Shown in pieces: positions 17,818 through 26,398 of a stretch of DNA of 64,000 nucleotides. Origin of the DNA: Haloplanus sp. XH21 (GTDB lineage: Archaea; Halobacteriota; Halobacteria; Halobacteriales; Haloferacaceae); assembly GCF_023276355.1 (NCBI RefSeq), contig NZ_JALLPL010000001.1, positions 806,001 to 870,000 of the forward strand, in the 5' to 3' direction. The notes below the pieces were generated by a model. The model saw nothing but the letters and a program-made list of their open reading frames with translations. It did no database searches and had not been told where the DNA came from. Position numbers and translations under genes: made by a program. Numbering within the stretch: the stretch's first letter is position 1; each line of letters begins with the position of its first letter.

Positions 17818-18221
17818 ATCTCGGGTACCGACGACAGCGCGCCGCAGGCGTCGCATTTCAGCACGGTCGCGCCGCGCTCTTCGACCAGTCGGGTGTCGGG
17901 GGAGTCGCACTCGGAACACGTCACGAACGAGTCGACGTACTCGTCGAGGGCGCTCTGGACGCGAGACTGCTTGAAGTCGCCCGTGAAGCGGGCGCGCCCG
18001 CGGTCGTCGATGCTCGCGCTGGTGCCGAGTTCGGTCTGCAGGAATTTGAAGAGATGGTGTTGGTCCCGGTTCAGGCGGTCGTGGGTCTCCTGGAAGTTCT
18101 CGTAGATAGTGACGTTCCCCTCGGAACGGACATCGACGTCGGGGACCTGAAACCGCTCGGCTGCGTCGCTGATCTCCGGCGTCTCGGTCAGCGCCCGCTC
18201 GAGACTATCTTCGTAATCCAT
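17814..18221 (-). CDS. Translation initiation factor aIF2, beta subunit
   Basis: Beta subunit of the heterotrimeric aIF2 that delivers initiator tRNA to the ribosome. The 135-aa protein has the conserved central alpha-beta domain (ETHDRLNRDQHHLFKFLQTELG, RFTGDFKQSRVQSALDEYV) and a C-terminal zinc ribbon with CSEC at about 102-105 and CDAC at about 124-127. This is the normal short archaeal form. A second copy with an extra C-terminal domain lies at 55805-56416. The stop overlaps the DUF3604 gene on the other strand by 4 bp. Confidence 0.92.
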   Translation of the reverse strand: MDYEDSLERALTETPEISDAAERFQVPDVDVRSEGNVTIYENFQETHDRLNRDQHHLFKFLQTELGTSASIDDRGRARFTGDFKQSRVQSALDEYVDSFVTCSECDSPDTRLVEERGATVLKCDACGALSSVPEI

Positions 18222-18502
18222 GTCCGTACCTGCGGCCCGCGGCGACTAAAACGTTTCATACCGTCGGCTGTAACTGTTTCACGACATTTCCCACCCCGAG
18301 TAGCGACGATCTTCCCCGGCGTCCAGCCGACAGTCACGGGAGCGTTCGGCGCGTCTCGACAGCTTGGTTGGCGTCCTCTTCAGGTGGGCCGACACTCGCT
18401 ATCGTGCTCCGATCACGTCTCGCAAAAACTGCCTGTGAACCGCTACCACGCCCGTAGACGCATGTTAACTGCACTCAAGATAATAATATAACCTTCCACT
18501 CG
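18222..18502. other. Gene-free gap with weak inverted repeat and UPF0058 promoter
   Basis: No gene seen in 281 bp. An inverted repeat GTCGGCTG (about 18263-18270) and CAGCCGAC (about 18324-18331) lies in a block that resembles, from memory, repeats between haloarchaeal genes; with one copy here this is unproven. At the right end, AGATAATAATATAACC (about 18478-18493) is a strong TATA region placed about 27 bases before the UPF0058 start, implying a nearly leaderless mRNA. Confidence 0.4.
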
Positions 18503-18517
18503 CTATGGATGGTTGTT

Positions 18518-18751
18518 ATGAAAAAGCAGGAGCTCATTCACCTGCACGGCCTCCTCGCGGAGGTAGAGAAACAGTGTTCTGCGTGGCATGACGAAGAGAT
18601 CGACCTGACCGAGTACGAGAAAAAGGGGGTACGACCGACCTCGATCCACAAATCGAAGACAGACCACAAGGCGGCTGTTTTTAAGCTGGCGAAAGGTATC
18701 ACGTCCTCCCTCGACACGACCGAGGAGCGCGTCGCTCCTCACGCCGACTGA
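18518..18751 (+). CDS. UPF0058 family protein
   Basis: A 77-aa protein of the archaeal UPF0058 family, recognised by its start MKKQELIHLHGLLAEVEKQC and the middle HKSKTDHKAAVFKLAKGI. It is predicted helical and has no membrane segment or catalytic motif. An upstream ATG at 18509 would add three residues; MKKQEL is the family's usual start. A clear AT-rich TATA region precedes it. Function unknown; small size and conservation suggest a regulatory or structural role, by inference only. Confidence 0.85.
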   Translation: MKKQELIHLHGLLAEVEKQCSAWHDEEIDLTEYEKKGVRPTSIHKSKTDHKAAVFKLAKGITSSLDTTEERVAPHAD

Positions 18752-18807
18752 ACGAACGTACGGTCCGTTCTCCTGCGACCGCTCGAATCGGGGAGCGGCG
18801 GCGCTGT

Positions 18808-19266
18808 TCACTCGTCGACTAGCTCTTCGAACTCGGGGATGAGCTCGTCGCCGTCTTCGTCTTCGTCGCCGTCTTCGTCGCCGTCTTCGTCACTGGTGTT
18901 CGATTCGCTGTCCTCGGCGTCGTCCGTCTCCTCCTCTATCGGGTCGACCGACAGGATAGACAGCGGCACGTTCTCCAGTCGCTGTCCGATTTCCTTGCGC
19001 GCGATGCGGGAGGCGTGTTCCTCCTGCTCGACGTTGAACACCTTCATTTCGAGTTCGAGCGCGACCAGCGCCTCGTCGGCGGCGATGAACGCCGGGGGGA
19101 GTTCCTCGCCCGACGGGGAGGTGCGGGACCCCATCTCGATCTCGACGTAGTTGAGGTCCGGATTCAGCATCTCCCCCGTCTTCGCGATGGCGATGCGAAT
19201 CGCCTCGTCGGGGGTCGCTACGTCGTACACCGGGACCGCTGCCTCGACGACGACTCGACAATCCAT
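18808..19266 (-). CDS. UPF0212 (DUF555) family protein with acidic repeat tail
   Basis: A 152-aa member of the archaeal UPF0212 family: MDCRVVVEAAVPVYDVATPD at the start, then AIRIAIAKTGEMLNPDLNYV and EHASRIARKEIGQRLENVPL. The C-terminal 40 residues are a low-complexity acidic tail of Asp-Glu-Gly repeats, encoded by a near-perfect hexamer repeat (about 18848-18890) that could vary in length by slippage. The start is ATG 19266; upstream in-frame codons are basic and unrelated. Function unknown. Confidence 0.85.
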   Translation of the reverse strand: MDCRVVVEAAVPVYDVATPDEAIRIAIAKTGEMLNPDLNYVEIEMGSRTSPSGEELPPAFIAADEALVALELEMKVFNVEQEEHASRIARKEIGQRLENVPLSILSVDPIEEETDDAEDSESNTSDEDGDEDGDEDEDGDELIPEFEELVDE

Positions 19267-19387
19267 ACCACACCATAATTGTATTCCCACCGTCATGAAT
19301 TTTCGCCTGCGGGGTCGACGCGGCGACGGTGCAGACACGTCCGGTCTGCAAACCGCCTCAACACGCCGCGAGAGCCCCGCTTTCGCC

Positions 19388-20302
19388 CTACTCGTCGCCG
19401 GCGCGAAGCATGTGAAAGAGATACGTCTGGGCGTAGCCGGCGATGTCGCCCCCGAGTCGCTCCCGAATCGCGCGTGACGTTTCCGCGTACGATCCCCGCT
19501 CGCAGTCGGGGTAGTGGTCCGCGATGGCCGAGCGGATCCAGGTGTCGAGCGGCACCGCCTCGAGGTAGTCGAGCGAGAACAGCAACACGCAGTCGGCCAC
19601 CTTGTCGCCGACGCCGACGAAGCGGGTGAGATACTCCCGCGCGTCCTCGTATGGCTTCCCCAGCGCCGCCTCCGGGGTCGCCTCGCCGTCGGCGATCATC
19701 GACGCCGTCCGCTGGACGTAGGGCGCGCGGTAGCCGAGTTTCAGGTCGCGCAACTCGGTTTCGGTCCGGGCGGCGAGTTGTTCCGGCGTCGGGAAGGCGT
19801 GGTACGTGCGCCCGTCGGCGGTGACGGTGTCGCCGTACTCGCGGGCGAGCGCTCGCTGCATCCCGTGGATGCGCGCCACCCGCATCTGCGCCGAGCAGAT
19901 GAAGGAGACAAGACAGGGGAAGGACGGGTCGCGCACGAGGCGCAGGCCCGGATACGCGTCGAACGCGCGGTCCAGGAGCGGGTCGTCGGGCGTCGCCGCT
20001 CGGATGGCGTCCAGGTCGTCGTCGAGTCGGAGGAGGTGTGTCAGGATCGGTACCGCGTCGGTGGTCGACTGCCACTCCAGTCGGTCGCCGGTCTGGCGCA
20101 CCCGGACCACGGCCCGGTCGTTGCCCACGCGGTCCAGCGACGGCACGACCGTCTCGTACCACGCGTCGCCACCGTGGACATCCAACCGCTCGTACATCTC
20201 GTCGTCCGGGCGATCCCAGAGGTAGCTCTGCCCGCTCTCGACGGTCGCCTGCAGGTCGAACGGGCCGTCGAGGTCGGACAGCGGGATGGCGCCGCGTTCC
20301 AT
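19388..20302 (-). CDS. ogg: 8-oxoguanine DNA glycosylase/AP lyase, Ogg1 family
   Basis: Base-excision repair enzyme that removes 8-oxoguanine. The 304-aa protein has an N-terminal beta domain (FDLQATVESGQSYLWDRPDD) like OGG1, the helical region FPCLVSFICSAQMRVARIHG, and the helix-hairpin-helix FVGVGDKVADCVLLFSLD, in which Lys of GDKVAD is the expected Schiff-base residue. PLDTW supplies the catalytic Asp. The length fits full-length Ogg1 rather than short archaeal Ogg2. The start is ATG 20302 (MERGAIPLSDL); it is divergent from thrS. Confidence 0.9.
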   Translation of the reverse strand: MERGAIPLSDLDGPFDLQATVESGQSYLWDRPDDEMYERLDVHGGDAWYETVVPSLDRVGNDRAVVRVRQTGDRLEWQSTTDAVPILTHLLRLDDDLDAIRAATPDDPLLDRAFDAYPGLRLVRDPSFPCLVSFICSAQMRVARIHGMQRALAREYGDTVTADGRTYHAFPTPEQLAARTETELRDLKLGYRAPYVQRTASMIADGEATPEAALGKPYEDAREYLTRFVGVGDKVADCVLLFSLDYLEAVPLDTWIRSAIADHYPDCERGSYAETSRAIRERLGGDIAGYAQTYLFHMLRAGDE

Positions 20303-20421
20303 GCTCCGGGGTGGGTGGTACGTCGCTTTCCGCGTTTCGCTTTCGGCGCCGAGTTGCGGGATGAATCGCCTCGCGCGGCCGCTCGAAAACACTTATTCCG
20401 TTCGTCCGATTTCCTCCGGGT

Positions 20422-22350
20422 ATGAGTGATATCGTAGTGACGCTCCCCGACGGATCGGAACTCACCGTCGAGGAGGGGTCGACGGTCGAGGACGTCGCCT
20501 TCGAAATCGGGCCAGGACTCGGCCGCGATACGGTGGCTGGCGTCGTCGACGGCGACCTCGTGGCCAAGGCCACCCCACTGCACGACGACATCGACCTCGT
20601 CATCGTCACCGAGGACAGCGACGAATATCTGCGCGTGTTGCGCCACTCGGCCGCCCACGTCTTCGCCCAGGCACTCCAGCGCCTCCACCCCGAGGCCGAA
20701 CTCGCCATCGGGCCGCCGACCGACGACGGCTTCTACTACGACGTGACGAACGTCGACCTCGACAGCGAGGACCTGGCCGAAATCGAGGCGGAAGCCGCGG
20801 AGATCATCGCCGCGGATCTCGATATCGAACGCATCGAACGCCCGCGCGAGGAGGTGAAAGAGCAGTATGCCGACAACCCCTACAAACAGGACATCCTGGA
20901 GACGGAAGCGGCGGGCGAGGATCCCGTTACCCTCTACCGACAGGGCGAGTTCGAGGACCTCTGTCAGGGCCCCCACGTCGATTCGACCGGTGAGATCGGC
21001 GCGTTCAAACTGCTGAACATCTCCTCGGCGTACTGGCGTGGCGAGGAGGACAACGACACGCTCACCCGCGTCTACGGAACGGCCTTCGCCGACGAAGAGG
21101 CGATGGAAGCCTATCTCGAACGCCGACGCGAGGCCGAGAAGCGCGACCACCGGAAACTCGGCCAGGAGCTCGACCTGTTCTCCATCGACGAGGTGACCGG
21201 GCCGGGTCTCCCCCTCTATCACCCCAACGGCAAGCGCGTGCTCGACGAACTCTCGGCCTTCGCGCGCGACATGAACCTCGATGCGGGCTACGACCCCGTC
21301 GAGACGCCACACCTCTTCCGGACGGAACTCTGGAAGAAGTCGGGCCACTACGAGAACTACGTCGACGACATGTTCCTCCTCGATGTCAACGACGAGGAGT
21401 ACGGCCTGAAGCCGATGAACTGCCCCGGCCACGCCACCATCTTCGACCAGAAATCCTGGAGCTATCGGGATCTTCCCGTCCGCTACTTCGAGGACGGCAA
21501 GGTGTATCGCAAGGAGCAGCGCGGCGAACTCTCCGGTCTCTCGCGAGTGTGGGCGTTCACCATCGACGACGGCCACATGTTCGTCCGTCCCGACCAGATC
21601 GAGGACGAAGTGACGCTCGTCATCGACAACATCTTCCGCGTGTTCGAGACGTTCGATCTCGACGCGGAAGTCGCGCTCGCGACCCGCCCGGAGAAGTCCG
21701 TCGGGAGCGACGAAATCTGGGAGCGCGCGCAGTCGCAGCTGCGCGCCGTCCTCGAATCGCAGGACATCGCATACGATGTCGAGGCGGGCGACGGCGCGTT
21801 CTACGGGCCGAAAGTCGACTTCGCGTTCGAGGACGCCCTCGGCCGCAAGTGGGACGGCCCGACGGTCCAACTCGACTTCAACATGCCCGAGCGGTTCGAT
21901 CTGACCTACACCGGTGAGGACAACGAGGACCACCGCCCGGTGATGATCCACCGCGCGCTCTACGGCAGTTACGAGCGATTCCTGATGGTGCTCATCGAGC
22001 ATTTCGACGGCAAGTTCCCGCTGTGGCTGGCGCCCGAACAGGTGCGCATCCTCCCCGTCAGCGACGATAACCTGGGATACGCCAAGCAACTCAAGAACCG
22101 CTATCTCGACGACTTCCGGGTCGACATCGAGGACCGCTCCTGGACCGTCGGCCGCAAGATCCAGCAGGCCCACACCGACCGCGTGCCGTACATGCTCATC
22201 GTCGGCGACGACGAGGAGACGGCCGGCACCGTCTCCGTCCGCGACCGGACGGAGCGAGAACGGAAGGATATCGACCCCGACTCGTTCGCCACCCACCTCC
22301 GCACGGAACGCGACGAGAAGCGCATCGAACCGGACTTCCTGTCGGAGTAG
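20422..22350 (+). CDS. thrS: Threonyl-tRNA synthetase (bacterial-type architecture)
   Basis: Charges tRNA-Thr. The 642-aa protein has an N-terminal TGS domain (1-65), a bacterial-type editing domain starting [16 protein letters not shown] with [15 protein letters not shown], and the class II core: [17 protein letters not shown] (motif 1-2 region with zinc Cys), [20 protein letters not shown] (motif 2) and [20 protein letters not shown] (motif 3). An anticodon-binding domain ([17 protein letters not shown]) follows. Many archaea carry a different, DTD-like editing domain; this one has the bacterial kind. It stands alone, with a palindromic repeat following the stop. Confidence 0.96.
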   Translation: MSDIVVTLPDGSELTVEEGSTVEDVAFEIGPGLGRDTVAGVVDGDLVAKATPLHDDIDLVIVTEDSDEYLRVLRHSAAHVFAQALQRLHPEAELAIGPPTDDGFYYDVTNVDLDSEDLAEIEAEAAEIIAADLDIERIERPREEVKEQYADNPYKQDILETEAAGEDPVTLYRQGEFEDLCQGPHVDSTGEIGAFKLLNISSAYWRGEEDNDTLTRVYGTAFADEEAMEAYLERRREAEKRDHRKLGQELDLFSIDEVTGPGLPLYHPNGKRVLDELSAFARDMNLDAGYDPVETPHLFRTELWKKSGHYENYVDDMFLLDVNDEEYGLKPMNCPGHATIFDQKSWSYRDLPVRYFEDGKVYRKEQRGELSGLSRVWAFTIDDGHMFVRPDQIEDEVTLVIDNIFRVFETFDLDAEVALATRPEKSVGSDEIWERAQSQLRAVLESQDIAYDVEAGDGAFYGPKVDFAFEDALGRKWDGPTVQLDFNMPERFDLTYTGEDNEDHRPVMIHRALYGSYERFLMVLIEHFDGKFPLWLAPEQVRILPVSDDNLGYAKQLKNRYLDDFRVDIEDRSWTVGRKIQQAHTDRVPYMLIVGDDEETAGTVSVRDRTERERKDIDPDSFATHLRTERDEKRIEPDFLSE

Positions 22351-22370
22351 TCGCCCGGTCGGAAGGCATC

Positions 22371-22454
22371 TATCGTAGTCGTTGTAAGTCACCGCACCCC
22401 TGATCGCACGCAGTCTGGCGATCAGGTGTGCACACAGTTCCAAACGCTACTATA
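22371..22454. repeat. Second-type palindromic repeat between thrS and the reductase gene
   Basis: An 84-bp palindrome of the same design as the 82-bp family but different sequence. Outer arms TATCGTAGTCGTTGTAA and TTCCAAACGCTACTATA pair imperfectly. The inner stem CACCCCTGATCGC faces GCGATCAGGTGTG with one mismatch around the loop ACGCAGTCTG. It fills almost the whole gap between the thrS stop and the next ATG and could act as a transcript-end hairpin. Confidence 0.75.
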
Positions 22455-22477
22455 CGTCCCCGTGCCGAACAACCGCT

Positions 22478-23488
22478 ATGCCAGCGTCACACCGCGCGTG
22501 GTACTTCGTGGAACGCCCCGACGGCGAACCGACCCTCGACTGTTTCGACCTCCGTGAGACCGACCGGCCGACGCCGACGTTCGGCGAACTCCTCGTCCGC
22601 GTCGACTACCTCTCCGTCGATCCCTACATGCGTGGCCGGATGCGAGACTCGGCGTCGTACGCCGACCCATGGGGACTCGGTGACGTTTTGGAGGGCGGTG
22701 TCGTCGGCGAAGTCGTCGAGAGCGAAAGCCCGGAGTACGAGGCGGGCGACCTCGTGACCGGTCGCGGGACGTGGTCGGACTACGCCGTCGTCGACGCCGA
22801 CGATGTCGCGCCCGTCGATCCCGACGTGGCGGCACCCCCCGCGTATCTCGGCGTCCTCGGCATGCCCGGCCGGACCGCCTACTTCGGCCTGCTCGATGTC
22901 GCCGAACCGCGCCCCGGCGATACCGTCGCCGTCTCGGGGGGCGCCGGCGCCGTCGGCTCGACCGTGGGACAGATCGCGACACTGAACGGCTGTCACGTCG
23001 TCGGCTTCGCCGGCACCGACGAGAAAACCGAGTGGCTCACGGCGGACCTCGGCTTCGACGCGGCGGTCAACTACGCCACGACTGACGACTACCGCGCAGC
23101 GCTCGACGAGGTGGCTCCCGGCGGTGTCGACGTCTACTTCGACAACGTCGGCGGGCCGATCACCGACGCGGTGTTCGCGAAACTGAACCTGGACGCGCGG
23201 GTCGCCGTCTGCGGGCAGATCGCACATTACAACGACGAGGGCGTCCCGACCGGGCCCCGCAAACTCCCCCAGCTTATCGCCCCGCGGGCGAGGGTAGAGG
23301 GGCTGCTCGTCTCCGACTACGCGACGCGGTTCGGCCCTGCCCGCGAACAGCTCGAAACGTGGGTGGCGAACGGCGACATCGACCACCGAGAAACCGTTGT
23401 CGAGGGGCTGGAGAACGCTCCCGAGGCGTTCCTGGGGCTCTTCTCGGGCGACAACATCGGCAAACAGGTCGTGAAAGTCGGCGAGTAG
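22478..23488 (+). CDS. NADP-dependent oxidoreductase, zinc-free MDR (PTGR/CurA-like)
   Basis: A 336-aa medium-chain dehydrogenase/reductase of the zinc-independent leukotriene B4 dehydrogenase/prostaglandin reductase group, which reduces alpha,beta-unsaturated carbonyls with NADPH. Hallmarks are LSVDPYMRGRMRDSASYADP, VSGGAGAVGSTVGQIATLNG (nucleotide loop), VDVYFDNVGGPITDAVFAKL, RVAVCGQIAHYND and EGLENAPEAFLGLFSGDNIGK. No structural or catalytic zinc cysteines are present. It is convergent with the CNNM-type gene 15 bp away. Natural substrate unknown. Confidence 0.88.
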   Translation: MPASHRAWYFVERPDGEPTLDCFDLRETDRPTPTFGELLVRVDYLSVDPYMRGRMRDSASYADPWGLGDVLEGGVVGEVVESESPEYEAGDLVTGRGTWSDYAVVDADDVAPVDPDVAAPPAYLGVLGMPGRTAYFGLLDVAEPRPGDTVAVSGGAGAVGSTVGQIATLNGCHVVGFAGTDEKTEWLTADLGFDAAVNYATTDDYRAALDEVAPGGVDVYFDNVGGPITDAVFAKLNLDARVAVCGQIAHYNDEGVPTGPRKLPQLIAPRARVEGLLVSDYATRFGPAREQLETWVANGDIDHRETVVEGLENAPEAFLGLFSGDNIGKQVVKVGE

Positions 23489-23503
23489 CGCAGCCTGCCC
23501 GCC

Positions 23504-24841
23504 TCAGTTTTCGTCGTTGTCGCCGTCGCCGTCCGACGCCTGGATTCGCACCGTCGAAATCCGGGTCCCCTCGACGCCCGTCACTTCGACGTGGTAGCCC
23601 TCGATGTCGACGCTGTCCCCGGGTTCTGGCGCGCGGTCGAGGCGGCTGAGAACCAGGCCGCCGATGGTATCGACCGTCTCGTGCCCGAGGTCGGCGTCGA
23701 GCACGTCGTTGACCGCCGTGATCGCGACGCCACCGTCGATGTCGAATGCCCCGTCTGCACGCCGGCGAATCGCGGATTCGCGCTCGTCGATGTCGAACTC
23801 GTCGCGGAGGTCACCGACGACGGCCTCGACGACGTCTTCGACCGTCGCGATGCCCTCGAACGACCCCCACTCGTCGATGACCGCGGCCATCTGCTGGCGC
23901 TCCCCCTGGAACTGTAACAGGAGGTCGTTTATCGTCGTGGTCTCCGGGACGACGAGTATCTCGCGGGCGATGTCGGCGGCCGTCGCGGCGTCCGGAGCCC
24001 GGCCCTCGCTCGCGCGCAACACGTCCTTGACATCGATGAAGCCGACCACCTGGTTCGGGTCGTCGGCCTCGACGACCGGGTAGCGGGTGTGGCCCGACTC
24101 GAAGATGGTCTCCCGGATCGTGGGGAGCGCTGCGTCGGCGGACACGCTCACTACGTCCGGCCGCGGCACCATGACCCCCCGCACGGTGGTGTCGTCGAGT
24201 TCGAACACGCGTTCGATCATCGCCACCTCCTCGACGTCGATATCGCCCGCTTCGCCGGAACGCGCCAGCACCCGGCGGAGTTCCCGCTCACCCAGCGTCT
24301 CGTCCGATTCGGACGCCGGCGGCACTCCAAGCAGCTGCGTGAACGCGTTGGCCGTACCGTTGAAGACGACGATGCCGGGGTAAAACAGGTAGTAGAAGGC
24401 CTTCATCGGCGGGGCGAGATACAGCGAGAACCGCTCGGTCTGGGCGATGGCGAACGTCTTGGGCGCGAGTTCGCCGAAGACGACGTGGAGGAACGTGATG
24501 ACCGAGAACCCGACGGCGACGGCGGCGATGTGGACGAGCGTCGGCGGGAGAACTCCACCCAGCGCCGGTTCGAGCAGCGACGCGATGGCGGGTTCGCCCG
24601 CCCACCCGAGCCCCAGCGAGGCGAGCGTGATGCCGAGCTGGGTCACCGCGAGATAGTTGTCGAGATCGGTCATCACGTCCTGAAGACTCGTTGCGCCGGG
24701 GCGGTCCTCAGCGACGAGTTGCTCGACGGATGTCGCGCGGACCCGGACGAAAGCGAACTCCGCGGCGACGAAAAAGCCGTTCAACGCCACAAGAAACAGG
24801 GCGACGAGGAGTCGGGCCACCGACAGGCCGACATCTACCAT
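23504..24841 (-). CDS. CNNM/CorC-family ion transporter (DUF21, CBS pair, CorC_HlyC)
   Basis: A 445-aa membrane protein likely involved in magnesium or other cation export. The order is an N-terminal DUF21 domain with about four transmembrane helices (LLVALFLVALNGFFVAAEFA; PGATSLQDVMTDLDNYLAVT), a CBS pair (RGVMVPRPDVVSVSADAALP; VVGFIDVKDVLRASEG), then the C-terminal CorC_HlyC domain (FEGIATVEDVVEAVVGDLRD; GLVLSRLDRAPEPGDSV). Its length is typical. It ends in an acidic tail (DGDGDNDEN). Ion specificity cannot be read from the sequence. Confidence 0.88.
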   Translation of the reverse strand: MVDVGLSVARLLVALFLVALNGFFVAAEFAFVRVRATSVEQLVAEDRPGATSLQDVMTDLDNYLAVTQLGITLASLGLGWAGEPAIASLLEPALGGVLPPTLVHIAAVAVGFSVITFLHVVFGELAPKTFAIAQTERFSLYLAPPMKAFYYLFYPGIVVFNGTANAFTQLLGVPPASESDETLGERELRRVLARSGEAGDIDVEEVAMIERVFELDDTTVRGVMVPRPDVVSVSADAALPTIRETIFESGHTRYPVVEADDPNQVVGFIDVKDVLRASEGRAPDAATAADIAREILVVPETTTINDLLLQFQGERQQMAAVIDEWGSFEGIATVEDVVEAVVGDLRDEFDIDERESAIRRRADGAFDIDGGVAITAVNDVLDADLGHETVDTIGGLVLSRLDRAPEPGDSVDIEGYHVEVTGVEGTRISTVRIQASDGDGDNDEN

Positions 24842-24935
24842 CGGTGCGGGCGGCGACTGGGAGCAGTCGGACGGGACGAAGCCATACCCGTCTCTCCGTG
24901 CGAACTCACTAAAAGGGTGGTCTCAGTCGGGCGCG

Positions 24936-25139
24936 CTAGTCGAGCATCGCCCGGTTCTCGTCGTCGACGAGGTTGTACAGACGGCGATCGCCGTCGGGCA
25001 GAAACTGGAGTTGGGCGGCGTGAAGCGCGGCGTCCGCCGGATCGGTCGTGTCGTCGGCACGCCAGCGGCCGTCGGTCAGCGTCGGTTCGGTGCGGGTGGA
25101 TGCGGTGCGGTCGGTCGTGGACTGCGGTTGTGTGCTCAT
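24936..25139 (-). CDS. Small acidic hypothetical protein
   Basis: A possible 67-aa soluble protein: a Ser/Thr-rich head (MSTQPQSTTDRTASTRTEP) followed by ADDTTDPADAALHAAQLQFL and DGDRRLYNLVDDENRAMLD, which could form two helices. No family recognised. The start is ATG 25139; longer in-frame extensions are low complexity and reach into the AT-richer island. It sits between the CNNM gene and the tRNA-Lys-linked island. Confidence 0.45.
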   Translation of the reverse strand: MSTQPQSTTDRTASTRTEPTLTDGRWRADDTTDPADAALHAAQLQFLPDGDRRLYNLVDDENRAMLD

Positions 25140-25575
25140 TTGGGATGCGGACTGCGGGTCGGTCGAACGTCGATACCTGTCGGTGGAGAAAGGGTCACTT
25201 GCGTACAGGTACGACGTGCGGGAGCATCTACTCCTCCCGATGGGCGTATTGTTCATAAAAGTTCCTGTTTGTTGGCTGGGTGGTGGGGTTCGCCACACCG
25301 TGTTTATTTTCCATAGACTTCTTCTGTGCAAAAACACCTTTCAGGACACAGTCTCTCTCGAAGATGGGGCGCTACCACTGTACTCCCTGAAATAAGCCAG
25401 ATGTCCGAAGTTTGGTTCGAAATACGGTCCTTGAGCGAATTAGTCGGATCAACAAAGCCCTCCTGAATCGGATCCACCCTCTCGGCGACAGGAATCGTCA
25501 GTCGCCGGAATCGGTAGTGTGAGTCGACTGCCCTCCCACAAGAATTTTCTCCGGATCCCCGGAAATGATGCTTTG
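25140..25575. other. AT-richer gene-free stretch at the left side of the tRNA-Lys island
   Basis: This 436-bp stretch has visibly lower GC than its surroundings (for example TGTTTATTTTCCATAGAC near 25300) and many short open stretches but no convincing gene on either strand. I see no terminal inverted repeats of an insertion sequence and no recognisable integrase fragment. Together with the next gene and the tRNA-Lys 3'-end copies it looks like the worn remains of an inserted element. Confidence 0.5.
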
Positions 25576-26115
25576 ATGAAACGATCTTTCCTGGTTGGGG
25601 TAATCGGTCTGGGACTCACTACCACCAGTCTGCTCCTCTCCGAACTCCACTACTCGTACGGAACCTCCCTTCTGAAGTTCTTGCTCGGAGTCGGCATCAT
25701 CTACGTCACTCTTGGATTCGGTCTCACCCGCACACAGGGTGAATACGCGAGGGGCCTCTGGGCACTCTCGATACTTCTTTTATATCTTATTTCGACAGGG
25801 CTCGTCGCCGCCTCCCTCGATGCATCACTACTGGTCCTCGTCGCCGGAAACGTTGATTTCGCGCTCGGAACGGGGGCCGCCGGTGCTGGCATCATCGGTG
25901 GACACCGACGCCGATCGGAACGGTCGGTTCGCGATGTCGTCGGAACTGCGGTCGGACTCGTCGCCGTCTCTACAATCGTCACGCGACTGACGATCCCGTC
26001 TCTCACCTTCTTTCCCGTCCTCCAGGTGCTCTTTATCACCGGCATTCTCATCGCCGGTGGTCTCCCGTACTTGCTGATTGGAAGGGACTCGTCCAGTGGG
26101 TCTCAGCGGGGGTAA
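25576..26115 (+). CDS. Hypothetical multi-spanning membrane protein of the tRNA-Lys island
   Basis: Unrecognised 179-aa protein with about six hydrophobic segments (FLVGVIGLGLTTTSLLLSEL, LLKFLLGVGIIYVTLGFGLT, GLWALSILLLYLISTGLVAA, SLLVLVAGNVDFALGTG, GTAVGLVAVSTIVTRLTI, PVLQVLFITGILIAGGLPYL). ATG 25576 (MKRSFLVGV) is taken as the start; a GTG 19 codons upstream is possible. Codon third positions are less GC-biased than in neighbouring genes, and it lies directly downstream of the tRNA-Lys 3'-end copies, so it is probably foreign. No motif suggests a function. Confidence 0.6.
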   Translation: MKRSFLVGVIGLGLTTTSLLLSELHYSYGTSLLKFLLGVGIIYVTLGFGLTRTQGEYARGLWALSILLLYLISTGLVAASLDASLLVLVAGNVDFALGTGAAGAGIIGGHRRRSERSVRDVVGTAVGLVAVSTIVTRLTIPSLTFFPVLQVLFITGILIAGGLPYLLIGRDSSSGSQRG

Positions 26116-26398
26116 CCCACGCGAACGCCCCGGGCGGTTTCCTGCGAGCGACGGTGAGCGGTGACAAGGGGCCGGGAGGGAGTTGCACAACGCGAACGCC
26201 TCGCTCCCGCTCGGCGTTCTCTCGTTCAACACCCACCGCGGGTCGTTCGAAACCGTTCGCTGTCGCTCGCGGATTTCTTACGGGCCGGGAGGGAGTTGAA
26301 CCACGGTCGTTTCGCTCACTCCGTTCGCTTCACTCCCTGGTTCAACTCCTTCCTGCCGGTTCCCTCACCGCCTCGTTGTCACTCGGCGGTTCAGTGCA
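26116..26398. repeat. tRNA-Lys 3'-end copies in hairpin units downstream of tRNA-Lys
   Basis: No protein gene. Two extra copies of the tRNA-Lys 3' end are present: 26169-26188 (one mismatch over 20) and 26281-26302, identical over 22 bases to 26399-26420 at the true tRNA. Each copy is followed by an inner palindrome (CGAACGCC facing GGCGTTCTC; TCGTTTCGCTC then CGTTCGCTTC) and an inverted degenerate T-arm copy such as TGGTTCAACTCCTTCC at 26338-26353. The arrangement copies that at tRNA-Leu. Short reading frames here are not genes. Confidence 0.8.

Noticed and set aside
18503-18811. Open frame antisense to UPF0058
   Set aside because: The plus-strand UPF0058 protein matches its family from the first residue and has a clear promoter; the antisense product matches nothing.
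20041-22443. 800-codon open frame antisense to thrS
   Set aside because: Shadow of GC-rich coding DNA: the plus strand encodes a complete ThrRS with all class II motifs, and the antisense translation is low-complexity Arg/Val/Glu-rich with no domain.
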